Shown here: piece after piece, positions 46,001-58,939 of the stretch
Layout: the number at the start of each line of letters is the position of its first letter
Position numbering within the stretch: the stretch's first letter is position 1
Assembly (NCBI GenBank): GCA_021464245.1
Contig: JADCRB010000013.1
Coordinates: forward strand, 7,126,945 to 7,190,944
Source: Carallia brachiata
Lineage: Eukaryota; Streptophyta; Magnoliopsida; Malpighiales; Rhizophoraceae
Reading direction: 5' to 3'
DNA length: 64,000 nt
The notes under the pieces: generated by a model
Told to the model about the DNA's origin: nothing
Database searches by the model: none
What the model saw: only the letters and a program-made list of their open reading frames with translations
Made by a program: the position numbers and the translations under genes

Positions 46001-49000
46001 ACACTAATCACTCAATTTATAAATGGTGTTACTCCTACTTTGTTACAAATATCATCATTTCCTATTTAATACTTCTTACAAGAACCACACAACCATCTAC
46101 GCAATCTCAATCTCCGCTACACAATTTGACCATGTTTCTTTTTCCGCCCCATGCATACCCAATATGAAAAATTTTCCAAGATGTCACCCTAGAGCACAGA
46201 CTAAGAAAAAGCCAGAAGATGCTAAAAACTAGTGGAGATGAGGTGAATAATGCTTGAAAAGAAATAGGAGCAAATAAAATTCAGTCTATCTCTGCTACGT
46301 AGTGGGACCGGGCGCAAGGTGAGAGAGAGCATACCTCTCTTAGAAACTCCCTCAACTGTTCATCATGAAAATCCTGAACTGTTAATACTTTGACAGCAAC
46401 ATCCTGTAATGTTTCAATACGATATGTCATTTGCAAAAGCAAAAACAGGACAAACATCCACAGAAACAAATTTATATATTTTAAGCAAAAATTTCTCCAA
46501 TCCATTATGTGAAGAACACACAAGTGCAAAATGCCCTCTGTACATAACACTGCTTTGAGTAATGATCCTACAGCATTATTATTAATGGAGAGGAAAATCT
46601 AAATAATAAACAGATGGCAAGTGATGACACAATAGAAGACACACTGGTGTGCAAAGATGTTATATATGTGATATTCGAGTGTATTTACAGTCGAGAAATG
46701 GCTTTATAAACAAACAAGAGGGGGAAAAAAAAAGTGTCAGGAAGTAGATATGAGATTCTCAAGAAGCCTGAAGCTGCAACTGGAGTCCATTAATCTGATA
46801 ACTATCTGAAAGACAATCTAAAATCCAGTGAAGTAACTGGGATCCTTTGGGAGCAATTATGGATGCATAGAAAAGGAGTACATAGAAACTCAACAAACTC
46901 TCATTTCATATGTTGTTCCCCAGATTGGTCAGTACTTATTTATTTATTTATTAAGTTGGGTCCAAAACTATTTGCAACAAAAGCAACACTCAAGTAACAC
47001 CCCATCTAAAAAAGAAAAATGAGCATATATTTTAAGCCATAGTATACTAACCGATCCATGCCATTCAGCACGATGCACGGTCCCAAAAGAGCCTGCATGG
47101 ATGGAAAGAAAACATGATACCTCTCATAATTTCCGCTTTGCAGAAAATGACCATTGTCCAAATGCTTCAAATTCATAGAAATGAAAGATGTACCTGCACC
47201 AATGCGCTCCTTGACATGCAATTCATCCCATGAGATCTCAAGCCAGTCCACTGCAAGTGACGGCTCAAGGTTCAAAAATCTTGGGATAGTCACACCAGAA
47301 AGTCTGCACTGATTTTCAAGCCCATTCTCAACCTCCTTGAGATCCGACTGGGAAAACAAATTCCCCTTACTTTGCTTAAAGTTGTTTAAGCTTGGAATTC
47401 CAGATACAACAATCTCCTTTTTGTAAGTCTTGCGTATTTGTTCTGCGTCAAGTCCAGAACGTTCATGTATAGATGGGGTAGCAGCATCAAGGGCTTCAAC
47501 ATTTATTTTCAAATCCAAAGGCATCGGAGATGGTTCTTTTCTGAAACAAGCTTGAACAACTGGAAAATAAGTCGAGTCTGCCAAAGTTTTCGACCAGCCG
47601 TCATCCTTTGTCCACTGGCCTTCCTCCTCACTGCCTGCAAGAGGTTGGGTCTCTCTTAATCAAAGTGGACTACGTAGGCTTTCAATAAGTGGGGAAAAAA
47701 AAAGCAGTGGCTTATGGGGAAACAAGGGCAGAAAAGAAAACAGAGAAACAGAAAGCCATCCTTTGACAACAAGCTTGCCTCCTAGTTAAAGCATAAGCAA
47801 TGCCAATGCCACGCGTTACAAGAAACCAATAAATTACGGGTTATAGGATTCAGATATCAACAGCAGGATATTGTTCAAGTTGCAATGATGCTTCACCAAA
47901 CATATCTACCATGCCTCACCCAATATAAAATCAAAAATGAGGCATACCTGAACAAAAAGGATTTTCAGGAAAAGCATAAGAGTGCTTCGAGTCTAGAATC
48001 TGACATGGTACACTGTCCCAGTCAGGTTGTTCAAATTCTCTTAGATGAGAAATGTTAAGTGGTGAAGGCACTGGTGAAAGGAGTCCTCCGTTGATTTTAG
48101 AGTCTGGACCATGAATATTTCCAGGCTGCCCAACTAGATCAACTACATACTCCCTGTTAAGAAATATACAAGTCTACATGAACATAAACTAACAGAGCTG
48201 AGATAAATGACAAATTATGTAATTCTTTCCAATTGGATTATTGTGCAACTTTCTAAGTTTATTGGTTGGGCATATACAATTCCAAATTAAGTGTAAGCCT
48301 ACCACAAGCATCAGACAGGGATTGTTGGTTGTCACTGGGATGTGTCAGCTAATAAAATGTGGTGGAACATATTGATAGACTAGACCAGGCAAAAGAACAT
48401 ACAATGATAAACAAGACTACCAGTAAACATTATATAAGAAAGTTCAATAGATTGAAAATACTCTTGATTTTCAAAAACAAAAGAACATATGTAAAGGATG
48501 TATCACCCCCAATTACACTAAAACTTGACCATTTCCAACACCATCAAATTAGAAAATAAAGCAGTTATTGTAATTTTCTATTATTTCATTTACATAAGCA
48601 ACTAAATGTCACAGTGAAGTGTCCCACCTTGCCAACTGCTTGTCATCCTCAATTTTCACCAGACAAGAAGAACGGTGATCTGCTATACAATACCTGCAGC
48701 CTCGAGCAATCCGACACGGCAAGCCTATATAGTCTGCCAATCTCTGAAAATGACAAAACATATGAAATTTACTTGGCGACCTCCAAGGAACTTGCGTTTA
48801 GTATATCAATTATATGCACATAACTATTAAAAATATACTTTCGCAACAACCCATAAATCTGACAGGTTGCTCATGAATTTTGTCATCAAACATAGCATAC
48901 CACAAAAACCTCACTGAAAGATCAGGTGAAAGATACTCCTAAAGGACTGCTCTATACATTGTGTGACAGTTGATGCTCCTGACAGTTGCCTAATCATGTG

Positions 49001-51903
49001 AAACTAATGCATACTCCAGACACTCGTATATCTTTAAATTTTATCCTGTGCTAATAGGGCACATGGATCCTGGCACATAAACACTACATCATGTACACCC
49101 AATAACATTAAGGATCCTGAAATCTGATATAAGGGGCACAAAAGTAGAGATACAAATTAAGAGAGCGGGCTTTGTCAAATTTTAGGTGCAAATGGACATG
49201 CATCTGTATATCCAGTCACTTTATGGGAAACGATCACACATGAATATGAATGAGAAGTGGAAGAATAATGGGAAATGTGAGGGAAGAGAAGAAAAATCCA
49301 AAAATAGGAACAAATAACCCAATTGCTACGTGCAATTTGAGTGCTGAAGCACACATGCAGCATAAGAACACTTTAATCAAATGGCAATTATATTCCAGTG
49401 TCTTCGCATTTCCTTGTTTCAGATTTGAAAATTCTTGAAAACCAGAACCACTTCTACCTTCAAAAAACCAAAAAAAAAAAAAAAACAAAAACAAAACAAC
49501 ACAAAATAGACAGTGCAACAAAGCATGAACGGATGGAACCAACAAAATTAGCTCTGCATAGGCAACAAAATCAAATGTTACGACTTGTTATTACCCCATT
49601 TTAAATCAACCTCTCTCATCAGAGGAATCAGTTTCATGAAAAAAGCCTCTGTTTCTTCGAGAATACAGCATCCAGCCTACTGATAGGATTAGGAAGCTGA
49701 GACCGGTTATTTGACTTTGAAACATACTAAATGGAGTGTTGCTGTCCTTAAACCGAGATTCAGGACCATCACCATCACAATACTATCTAGCTCTTTAGAA
49801 TGGGAATCCATTGGTTACTGGAGGTAAGTAACCCAAGATTCCTTTTTACTTCAACTTGTGGAAAACCAAAAACCAGCAGATTTGCAGCTTTATGTAAACA
49901 AGTCATTCAAATTCAATACTAGAGAGTGAATCATTAAAAGGAAGGGAAGCATGAATCATCACCTTGAACAGAATTGCACGATGCCTGCAGAGTCCCGTAG
50001 ATAAGCTACCAATGGGGAGCACAATACATTTGTGGAATTCCCTTAATCTCCCGCTAATATACTTCCAGCGCTTATGTAGACCGCCTTGCTCCACTGGGAA
50101 AGTGCCTCTAATAATTGTAATCACAAAATTCAAAACAAAGCCGTTAATGAACGTTCAGCAAACACGACTGGGAGCATAGAGTGGAGAAAAAATTGTGTTT
50201 TAACAGACCCCATGCAAATAGCAACGAGTTTGCCCAGTTGCTCCACCAAAACCACCATATTTTCGGAGGCACAGTACAGTTCTTGAGCTTTGTCTTCGAG
50301 CTCTTTGAGGCGCGAGTCACCACGTCTATCAACAAGCACCACCTCCATTGAAGTCTCACTACTGGGTTCAATTTCTCTAAGCGACATTAACGGCGGCAGA
50401 CGGTTCCCTTCCTCTACATCATTGCACATCACCCATAGATACGGGTTCATTCCCAAAATGTTGTAGAATCCATCTGATATTTTGTCATTGTACGACAAAC
50501 ATCCGCTCATCTATATATATATTTTTTTTGGGAAAACAAAAAAATCAAAAAATTTGATCAGAGTAGATGGCGATAAATAAAAAAAAAATACAATGCAGAA
50601 TAAATTTTACTTAAAAATTTTGTCTGAATACAATAATTTTCTTATTTTTATAATTATATTTTTATTTTTTATTAAAAAAAATATATCTTATAAAAATTGA
50701 TTTTAAAAAATAAAAGTCTGACCGTAAAGGAAAGGAAGCAATTACATTGAATAAATTTTTTGAACACGATGCTGTGCTCCATAAATAAAGAAAAAAAAGT
50801 TGAGTATGAGAATTTTTTTTTTTCAACCCGAGGTCCATTTGTAGGGACCAGTGCGTTACTTTTTTTTGTTGCACGGTGATTGCAAAAAATGTCTCTGTCA
50901 GGCGAAATTTCGACAAAATTTTTTCCGGAAATGTGACGGGGAAAAGTATGTATGCAGGAAGTACCCAGAGACGATAGGAAACAGTTTCTGCATCAAAGGT
51001 GTGAGGGCCGTCACCCTCCCGGAAAAGCACAAGCTCGCCTCCGGGAAGAGCGGCTTGCGAACTAAGCCTCTTAGCCAAACTGAGCTGCAGAGTGTAACTC
51101 TCTTGTGTCCTCTGCGCTGCGTTCTTGTCCTCGCTCCTTTCCTCGTCTTTCTTCTGCACCACCACCACATCCTCCTCCTGCCTCGCCACTGCCGCGGTCG
51201 CCGCCGACGACAACACCGCGGTCTCCGTATCCTTAACGTCACTCGTAAGGTTCCCGTCCACGGTAGTCGCAGAGAACAAGCTCCCGGCGTAACTGCTCCC
51301 GCTCGATAACCTCGGCAACGAAACTTGCCGGTCAAACTTGCGGTCAACATCCCTGCTGGATGCCTCAATTATCCGAGGAATGGGCTCGGGTTCGGGTTCG
51401 GGTTCCGGTACGGGCGGGAGCAAGAGGTCGCGCTCATCATCCTGCCCGTCGTGGTCGTCGCATGACAATCGGTGCGACTTCACGTGACCCGATGTTGATC
51501 TTTCGGCCTTTTTTTCAGCCAACCAGTCGCAAAAGGCAGCAAGTTGCTTCTTCTTTTTCTGGTACTTGTCGTACTCACAAAACTGTTTCTTCTTCTTTTG
51601 CTGGAACTTTTCGTCATCGCTGCTCGTGAAGAGATCGCACACCGAAGCGGCCGCTGTAGCTGTAGCTGTAGCTGTTGTTGCTGTAGTTGTACTTGTTCTT
51701 GTTGTTGAACAGGAGGGGGCATTATTGTTGTTTTGGTTATTGATGTTCTTATCTGACGGTGACTTTCGGCGGTCGCTTTCGTTGTTAAAAGTGTCTTTAG
51801 GGACCAGCTTCTTCTCGTGGTCCAACAGTTGCTTTGACGACGCATCCAACCCGGACAAATCCGGGAATTGCCTGGGGAAGAAGTAAGTGGTTCGATGAGG
51901 CAT
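43082..51903 (-). CDS. CTR1-like Raf-family protein kinase (MAPKKK), 15 exons, one apparent frameshift
   Basis: Serine/threonine kinase of the plant Raf/CTR1-EDR1 group, implicated in ethylene and stress signalling. Exons (high-low): 51903-50965, 50510-50209, 50107-49963, 48743-48628, 48153-47948, 47634-47194, 47092-47052, 46403-46335, 45487-45387, 45311-45227, 45147-45049, 44967-44898, 44500-44369, 43549-43455, 43175-43082. They encode about 977 residues. The N-terminus [18 protein letters not shown] marks a CTR1-like subclade distinct from CTR1 itself. The middle is the EDR1/CTR1 regulatory domain (exons 2-5: [19 protein letters not shown].., CRHRAILFK). The kinase domain spans about 708-960: glycine loop [15 protein letters not shown] lysine 735, HWD 831-833 in place of the usual HRD, DFG 851-853, APE 876-878. 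Exon 12 is 70 nt where phase 0 on both sides needs 69; an extra A near 44913-44916 splits IPSK from SVAGT. All other junctions keep phase. Confidence 0.95.
51370..51690 (-). repeat. Coding microsatellites in kinase exon 1
   Basis: Two simple repeats are translated: a GCTGTA-type hexamer array at about 51653-51690 giving alternating Ala-Thr, and a GGGTTC-type hexamer array at about 51378-51410 giving Pro-Glu repeats. Both lie in the disordered N-terminal region and keep frame because the unit is six bases. Confidence 0.85.
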
Positions 51904-51998
51904 TTTTTCACAGACTTCACCGGTTCACGAAAACGAACCACTCGCACGAGCGCACTTCTGCCCACCACCTACTCCGCACGCTCGATCGCTTTAACCGT

Positions 51999-52034
51999 CT
52001 CTCTCTCTCTTTCTTCTCTCTCTCTCTCTCTCTT
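51999..52034 (-). promoter_or_regulatory. GA-repeat in the kinase gene leader
   Basis: (CT)n with one TTCTT interruption on the plus strand, so GA-rich on the sense strand, about 100-130 bases upstream of the ATG. Confidence 0.5.
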
Positions 52035-54583
52035 CAGGTCATGTTGAAAACAACGAAAAAACAAGGTGTTTGGCGATCGCAAGATCCATCAAATTCAAGA
52101 AAGGAAAACAAGAATCGCATTCCCGCTTCGTTTCTCAAACTGAAATCCACTGAAACTTTTGAAAAACCTTTCAGTAGTAGGCTCGCACAAATAATATTAC
52201 AGTTAGTTTCGAAACGGACCTTCTGCGAGCAGATCAAAGATGTGTTTGGAGCATTCGAAAATGGTTTTTGCTTGCAGAGCACTCGAGTTTTTGGATGAGG
52301 GCGGTGGCGCAGAGAGAGAGAGCAAAAACAAGGCAAGCGGGTAAAATCGGAAGGAAGGAAGTTCGTGGAGTTTAAGCAAAATGAGAGTGAAGGTGAGAGA
52401 AATCGGTGGCGGTAGAAATTGGAGAAAAAAAATTGAAATAAGCGAAAAAATAAGCTAACGGGCGCTAGGTGCGCTGTGCGCATCTTTTTGTGCTGGGAGC
52501 ACACGTGAGATTTAGCAAAACCGCTGCTGTGACACGTAAATGTTTCAGTGACAGATTGGGCTCTCTACGGCGAAGGGGCGTAGGTTAGCCAACATGAACC
52601 GCGGGTTTTTGGGGCTTGCGGCTTATAAAATGGAAAAAACTACAACTGGGAATGTTTATCTAAATTTTTATTTAAATATAATAATATATTAAATTTTTAT
52701 AATTATTATGATATTTTTTGTAATTAAAAAAATATATTAATCTTTTTAGTACTGTAATAGTGGTCTTATAAAATTCTGTTAAAATTAAAAAAAGCATTAT
52801 TCTAACGATTTTATCTCAGCCGAAGTGACGGTTTCAAAAGGTCGATAAAGTCCCCTTGTTTTCGTTGAAATGACGAAATTGCCAGCCTGTCCTTCTCCCC
52901 CGCCTTTGCAACTGAAACAAAAAAATAAAAATAAAAAAAAGGAAGACACTGAACTTAGACACTAATTGCATGTTTTAAATTGAAAAAAAATAAATAAAAA
53001 ATAAAAAAATAATATAATAATAATATTATTATAATTGATAAAAGTAATAATTAGGCAGTTATAAAAAATAAAATAAATAATAATTTATAAAAAAATAAAA
53101 ATTAATTATTTAAATTAATAAAAAATAAATAAAATAAATAAATAGAAAGTAATTGTCTTTCATTTTATTTTCCTTTTCCATTGAAAAGTTTTCAAACAGA
53201 GCAAAAAAAATAGACTCGTATCAGTACATCGTTTGTAATATTATACAAAAAAAACGATTCAACCGTAACTACAGAGTTTGGATAGATCAGCCGTTCATTT
53301 CGTGTCTCAATTTTGTGTTTTATAACAATATTTTTCTGATAAAAAGTAAGCGATGAGTTCTATATTAAAAAGAAAATGAGAGAACAAACAAAATATAAGT
53401 GACAAATACTTATAATTTAATGTCTTGAAATTTTAGGTAATAAGCAGCATCTAAGACATAATTGTTATTATTTGTGTCTTTTGTACTCCCCCAATTTTAA
53501 AAATTAGTGTGAGAGATTGGTTTATTCTTTTTATTTATACTCATTAATTTGATCCATAATGTGCCACGTACTAATCGATTTAACACGTATCAAGAAACGT
53601 GTAAAAGAGTTCAATGTCTCATGTTAGTAAGAAATAAATCTAAAATATAACTTATAATAATTATAAGCTTCTTCTACTTTTAACTTAAATTTTTAATAAT
53701 ACTTAAAACTTGTAGTCATAATTTAACACTTTTAATTAACAAATAATATTATATTATTTCAAACAAATAATAATCAATAACAATACAATTTTATTCAATA
53801 CACTTAATTAAATTATTTTATTTACATAAATTTAATTTTTTAAACATTTATATATTTTACGGTAAAAAAATATTTATATTATTTTATTTTTATTTTAAAA
53901 CTATGTGAACAAAATTACCGAACTTTTTCCTTCTAATAAACGGCACGTGACAGACAGTTGCTGAGGTTTCCTGCTCTGTTTTGTCTTCCGTGGGCCACTA
54001 AGGCAAAAGCAAAGTGAGAGAGAGAGAGAGGCGGTGGTTGCCTTTTTATTGGATTTTATTATTTTATTAATGTTTTAGTAGTACTTTTGCATCGCTTGGA
54101 GCGCGTGATGCCATCGCTTTCTTTAAACGAGTAAAGATTAGCAGTCAGACCTAGCATTCCGTTAGAGACAAAATACAATCGATTATATGTTAAATGTAAT
54201 TATGTTAGTTTTTAAAAAAGATTTTAAAAAAAAATTTTTTTTTGATATTAATATATATCATATAAAATTTATACTTTAAATTACAAAATAATACTTATTT
54301 AATTTTAAATTTCAACTTTATAATTTCTTAAAAATAATTCAAAAAATTTTAATACAGTTGCATTTTATAGTAATTAGCTGTATTTAGAGGTCAAAACGGT
54401 GCCCTTCTTAAACCGTCTGCTTCCTAATCCGTGATCTTAGTCTTTGCTTTAAATTTAAAATTAGGAGTTATTAATTAAGTCGGTATTTTATTGGTGGTGT
54501 CGGCTCCGACGCTGAAATTATGAATTGGATAGTGTTCGGTCCAAACTAGGGCAGCTCTTTATTCAGTCTTTTGACCTTCTAAC

Positions 54584-54868
54584 TAAGGTGTGTTTGTTTC
54601 CTATAAAATATTTTACAGGAAAAAATTTTATAAATTTTTTAGCGTTTGTTTCACGAAAAATATTCTATATAGGTAAAATTTGGAAATATTTTTAGATTTT
54701 CAGGTAAAATAATTTCTCCTTTTGCAGAGCTGAAGTTATTTTTAAAGAAAACACAAATTGTACTATAAGTAAGTGACAAAGGAAAATCATTATTTTTACT
54801 GCAAATATTTTTTTTTACAAATATTTTACAAATATAAATTATTTTACAACAAATAAACGGATCATAAG
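54584..54868 (+). mobile_element. MITE family A, copy 2
   Basis: About 285 bp, same orientation as the copy at 32245-32530. Shared landmarks include TGCAGAGCTGAAGTTATTTT and AAGTAAGTGACAAAGGAAAA (TGATAAAAG in copy 1), then ATCATTATTTTTACTG. Left end TAAGGTGTGTTTGTTTCCTA; the right end reverse-complemented has CCGTTTATTTGTTGTAAAAT. No coding capacity. Confidence 0.8.
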
Positions 54869-56668
54869 TTTCAATGACCCATATAGACAAAGTACTGTAG
54901 GGTTGGAGCAATCTTAACTCGACAGAGATAGACAAAGTACTGTTTATCCTAGCCATTAGTTATTTTTTTTGTTATTTTTGTTGCTGATTCCTTTTCTGAT
55001 TGTTCTGATGTACCAAAAAAAAAAAAAAAGTGCCCACGAGAAATGCATTAATCAATGTTCTCCCGCTAAATGTTCTGGAGATGAAAATTTTCTGCTTATG
55101 AAACGACGCCGGAAATTATATCCTTGATTCCTTTTCCTCCCTTTTGTTAGAAATAAAAAGAGACATTACTTGTTGCTGATGTATCTCGTTCTAATGCGCA
55201 ATTCGCCAGCCAAGTATTTCACAAATTTTGTGTTGTTGGCAATTATATTCCTCAGCCAAATTACAATAGCTCCTAAACGAGCCTAAACAGGTAGTTTAAT
55301 GTGCACTTCGATCGGTGGTTCGGCTTCTTAGGGATGACGATCTAAAAATTTTGATTGAAATAATGGAAGGCAGTTTGTACCTTTTCTTACCTTTTTGTAC
55401 AATTGTGGATATCATGTGTCAGCTAGCCCTCAGCTTAAACTTTCTCTACGCCAACCATGCTTTTATGCAATAATATTGTATGACTTTACTTAAATTATTT
55501 TAAAATAAATATATAATTTTATTATTAATATTTGATAATTTATTTATTTATTTTATTATTTTTAAAAAAAATTCAATTATTTCATGGTTCTTATCATTTT
55601 ATAATTATTTTAAAATTAATTAAGTGAAATAACTAAAGTTTTTCATTTTCAATTTTAACCATGATTAAAGGAGCCAAACTTTAAAAAAAAAAAAAGGGTT
55701 TAGGTTTAACCATGATTTGAGTGAAGCAAATTCCATTCTCTTTTGGTTTTTTAGTAAAAAGGCTTTATAGGATCATGCTTATCGTTGATCTATTTGCAAC
55801 AGCTTTTTTTTTTTTTTTTCTATAAATGGAAAATGAAATGAAACCTTTCAGTTGTAATAAAGGAAAAAAGAAGAAGAAACGAGAAAACATGGGTCGATGT
55901 GCCCGTACTTAATAGTAAAGCAATATGTTATATTATTGTATATAGACATTAATTAACATATAAATGTGATACCGACTGCAACAAATTAAATTGTCGACCA
56001 AATTTTTTTACTAAAAAAATTACCTCACAGGCATAGTAATCATAAAATCTCTGAGTTTGAGATTGATTTTTTAGTCATTATTGTCCTCAATTCAACTTCT
56101 CACAATGAAAACTCATTACTAGAACATTACTGGACTTGAAATGGGTCTCTTCAATCCCAATTACGGTATTAACGAGTTTAAAATTTAATGTCGCACTTAA
56201 TCTTTAGTCACTTAAAGCAACCACTCAACTTTAGTTGTCAACAAAGAACGCGGACGGGGACTTGAATCCAAGTTAATGTTAGAGAGACACATCAAAATAT
56301 TATTAAACTGTCACCTAAAAAAATGTAGTCCAAATTAATAAGCGTCACAAAAAAATGAATAATCTAACCATAAGCATCATCATCAAACTTATTAATTACC
56401 TACACGTGGCGTCAGTTAGCTTCGAGTGACAAACTTTATTGGTATACCAATATTTGAAATTAAATTTTCGGTAAAAATTAAAATAGAATTGTTAACCCTG
56501 GTATCATCTTATGTAGTTCATATTGGGATAGGTCAAGCACTAAGAAAACCACTTAAATTTATTGGTGGTCTTACCAAAAATGGAAATACTCGGTTTCTAA
56601 TGAGTTAATAGTATTAAATAAATCTTTCAGTAACATCTAAATAACCAATAAGCCTCTCTTTCCCACAA

Positions 56669-56671
<3 letters not shown>

Positions 56672-56707
<36 letters not shown>
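56672..56707. repeat. (AT)n microsatellite, 36 bp
   Basis: Uninterrupted alternating A and T. A second, shorter run lies near 56861-56878. Confidence 0.95.
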
Positions 56708-56709
<2 letters not shown>

Positions 56710-56879
56710 CAACTTCAAAACCAAGTAGAATTTACTAAACTAATTACTTAAATTGACAGAAAAAAAATTGAAAATGTGGTCCCAAACTTTAGTTTCTCAA
56801 ATACTACAGGAGTTATTAGTGGAGACTTTGGAAGTTTTGATCGCACACATGCATGAATTAATATATATATATATATATT

Positions 56880-57185
56880 GGCTCGAGCATGAATTAACTT
56901 TGTGTGTGGATTGAAGGAATTTAGATGGAAAAGAAAAAAAAATTAAAAGTTAATAAATATTATTATTATTGTATTATTTTTTCATAATTTTTCTTTTGTA
57001 TTCATTTTTTATTAATGTAAACAACTAATTTTTATGTTTTTTTCATAAATTACTATTTATTTTCTCTCATAAATTTCTAATTATTTTCTTTCTCATAACT
57101 TTCTATTAATTATAATATCATCATTACTATACTATTTTTTATTCATTTTTTTACCACTTTTTATTAATTCAAACACGCTATTAGC
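56880..57185 (-). repeat. Dispersed A-rich repeat family, copy 3 (diverged)
   Basis: On the minus strand it starts CTAATAGCGTGTTTGAATTA and continues with GAGAAAGAAAATAATT and TTTATGAGAGAAAATAA blocks like the other copies. Boundaries are approximate. Confidence 0.4.
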
Positions 57186-57831
57186 ACACCCACCATGGTC
57201 ACCGGGGTGTATTATTTTTATTTCTAGTTTGCTTTCATCTAAAGGCATCAGTACGCATGCAAGATCTCAAGAGAATGTGCACGACACTTGTAACCTTATG
57301 ATGATATATGAAGGACATATGATGTTATTTTTCCTTTGAATTTAACAAAAAAAAAAAAAACTATTGGTGAAATGTTAATTGTTGTCTTTGCAGAGTTAGA
57401 TGATAGATCAATCATTGACATCTTAATTTAATTTTTTTTATAAAAAAGATTTATCATTTAAATAATAATTATTTTGAACGAGAATTTTTCATATTCAATT
57501 ATAATAATTTTTAAATTTGTAGTCTAACACTATACTTTAACTTAACACCTTATTTTTAATTGTTGGAAAAAGAATGCGTAAGTAAATTCGACTAGCCGTC
57601 ACCAAACTCCTACGCCGTGGGATATGATGTTTTTGTGTGGAAGTGATTCTCAATGTCGCATTGAAAGGGGAGATTAATACATGTTGCATGCAGCTCAGCA
57701 AGTGGGTGCAAATTTTATGTAGTTGTACGCGCTTTGCCTTATTGTAGTTAATTTCCCACAATAAGACAGGAGCATGGATCCTCCCATCTTTTTTTTTTTT
57801 TTTTTATCAAAGGATATCATTATATTAAATT

Positions 57832-58939
57832 GGAATAAAGGTCAATTTGACCCACCACGTTTTACTTTATTTTAAATTTCACCTATAACGTTTTTTTTGT
57901 TAAATTTAGTCCATAACGTTACGTCCGTTAGTCTAATTTGGTCCTTCCGTCCATAACGCCGTTAACTCTGCTGACGTGGCATGACGGAGTTTGACACGTC
58001 AGCAATTTTTCCACGTCAGCATGCCACGTCAACATCTGTTGCTGACGTGGCATAGGTATAAAGACTAATTTGACCCACAATGTTTCAGCTTATTTTAAAT
58101 TTCGCCCATAACGTTTTTTTATGGTTAAAATTGACCCATAATGTTATATCTTTTAGTCTAATTTGATCTTTTTGTACATAACGTCGTTAACTCAGCAAAT
58201 ATGATGCGACGGAATATAACACTTCAATAATTTTCGTCTATATCAACATGTCACGTTTGCAGTAAAATTTTAAAATCCAAACCAAACATTTATACTGAAA
58301 ATCACACTCCTACAAATTTAAACAAAATAAAAAACTAAAATTCATAAATATATATCCATTTAAATACTTTTGTTTTTTTAGCAAAAAAAATAAATTAATA
58401 AAATTCAACAAAAGTCATTGTTATCTTTATTTTTAAATTTTTTCTTTTCTGCTGTTGTCACTATTTCCTCATAAATTATTGTCTCCGCCTCCAACTACCA
58501 TTAGCATTGCCAGTACGGAGCCATCTCTTTGGAAAAAAATTAATAACGTATCAAATTCTGTTACGCTACGTCAGCGAAGTTAACGACGTTAGGTACGAAA
58601 AAATCAAATTAGACCAAAAGATATAACGTTATGGGCCAATTTTAATCATAAAAAAACGTTATGGGTGAAATTTAAAATGCACTGAAACATTGTGGGTCAA
58701 ATTAGCCGTTATACCTATGCCACGTCAGCAACAGATGTTGACGTGACATGCTGACGTGGAAAAATTACTGACGTGTCAAACTCCGTCATGCCACGTCAGT
58801 AGAGTTAACGGCGTTATGGACGGAAGGATCAAATTAGACTAACGGACGTAACGTTGTGGACCAAATTTAACCAAAAAAAACGTTGTGAATGAAATTTAAA
58901 ATAAAGTAAAACGTAGTAGATGAAATTAACCTTTATTCC
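57832..58939. mobile_element. Mutator-like non-autonomous element, 1108 bp, with long inverted arms
   Basis: Exact 9-bp direct repeat TATTAAATT on both sides (57823-57831 and 58940-58948), the duplication length diagnostic of Mutator-like elements. The ends GGAATAAAGGTCAATTTGAC and, reverse-complemented, GGAATAAAGGTTAATTTCAT open inverted arms of about 400 bp each. Each arm holds two diverged head-to-tail copies of a roughly 220-bp unit (CCATAACGTT.., CCGTTAACTC.., TGACGTGGCA..), so the whole could fold into a long hairpin. No transposase frame. The A/T-rich centre (about 58270-58530) is unique. Confidence 0.88.
57971..58053. promoter_or_regulatory. Cluster of ACGT (bZIP-type) motifs inside the Mutator-like element
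   Basis: Five ACGT cores in about 85 bases: CTGACGTGGC, GACACGTCAG, CCACGTCAGC, GCCACGTCAA and CTGACGTGGC. They are mirrored in the right arm (about 58718-58800). TGACGTGG/CCACGTCA is a known plant bZIP recognition sequence. Regulatory activity is inferred only. Confidence 0.5.

Larger units (their letters stand above)
52500..57830. other. Gene-free, repeat-rich right-hand region, first part
   Basis: Upstream of the kinase gene. After the promoter region the sequence is mostly A/T with no protein frame I recognise. Identified pieces are MITE family A copy 2 (about 54584-54868), an AT microsatellite (56672-56707) and an A-rich repeat copy (about 56880-57185). Confidence 0.5.

Noticed and set aside
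50851..51968. Several long open frames on both strands over kinase exon 1
   Set aside because: They are other-frame shadows of a repeat-rich coding exon. Only the minus-strand frame starting MPHRTTYFF matches a family and splices onward in phase.
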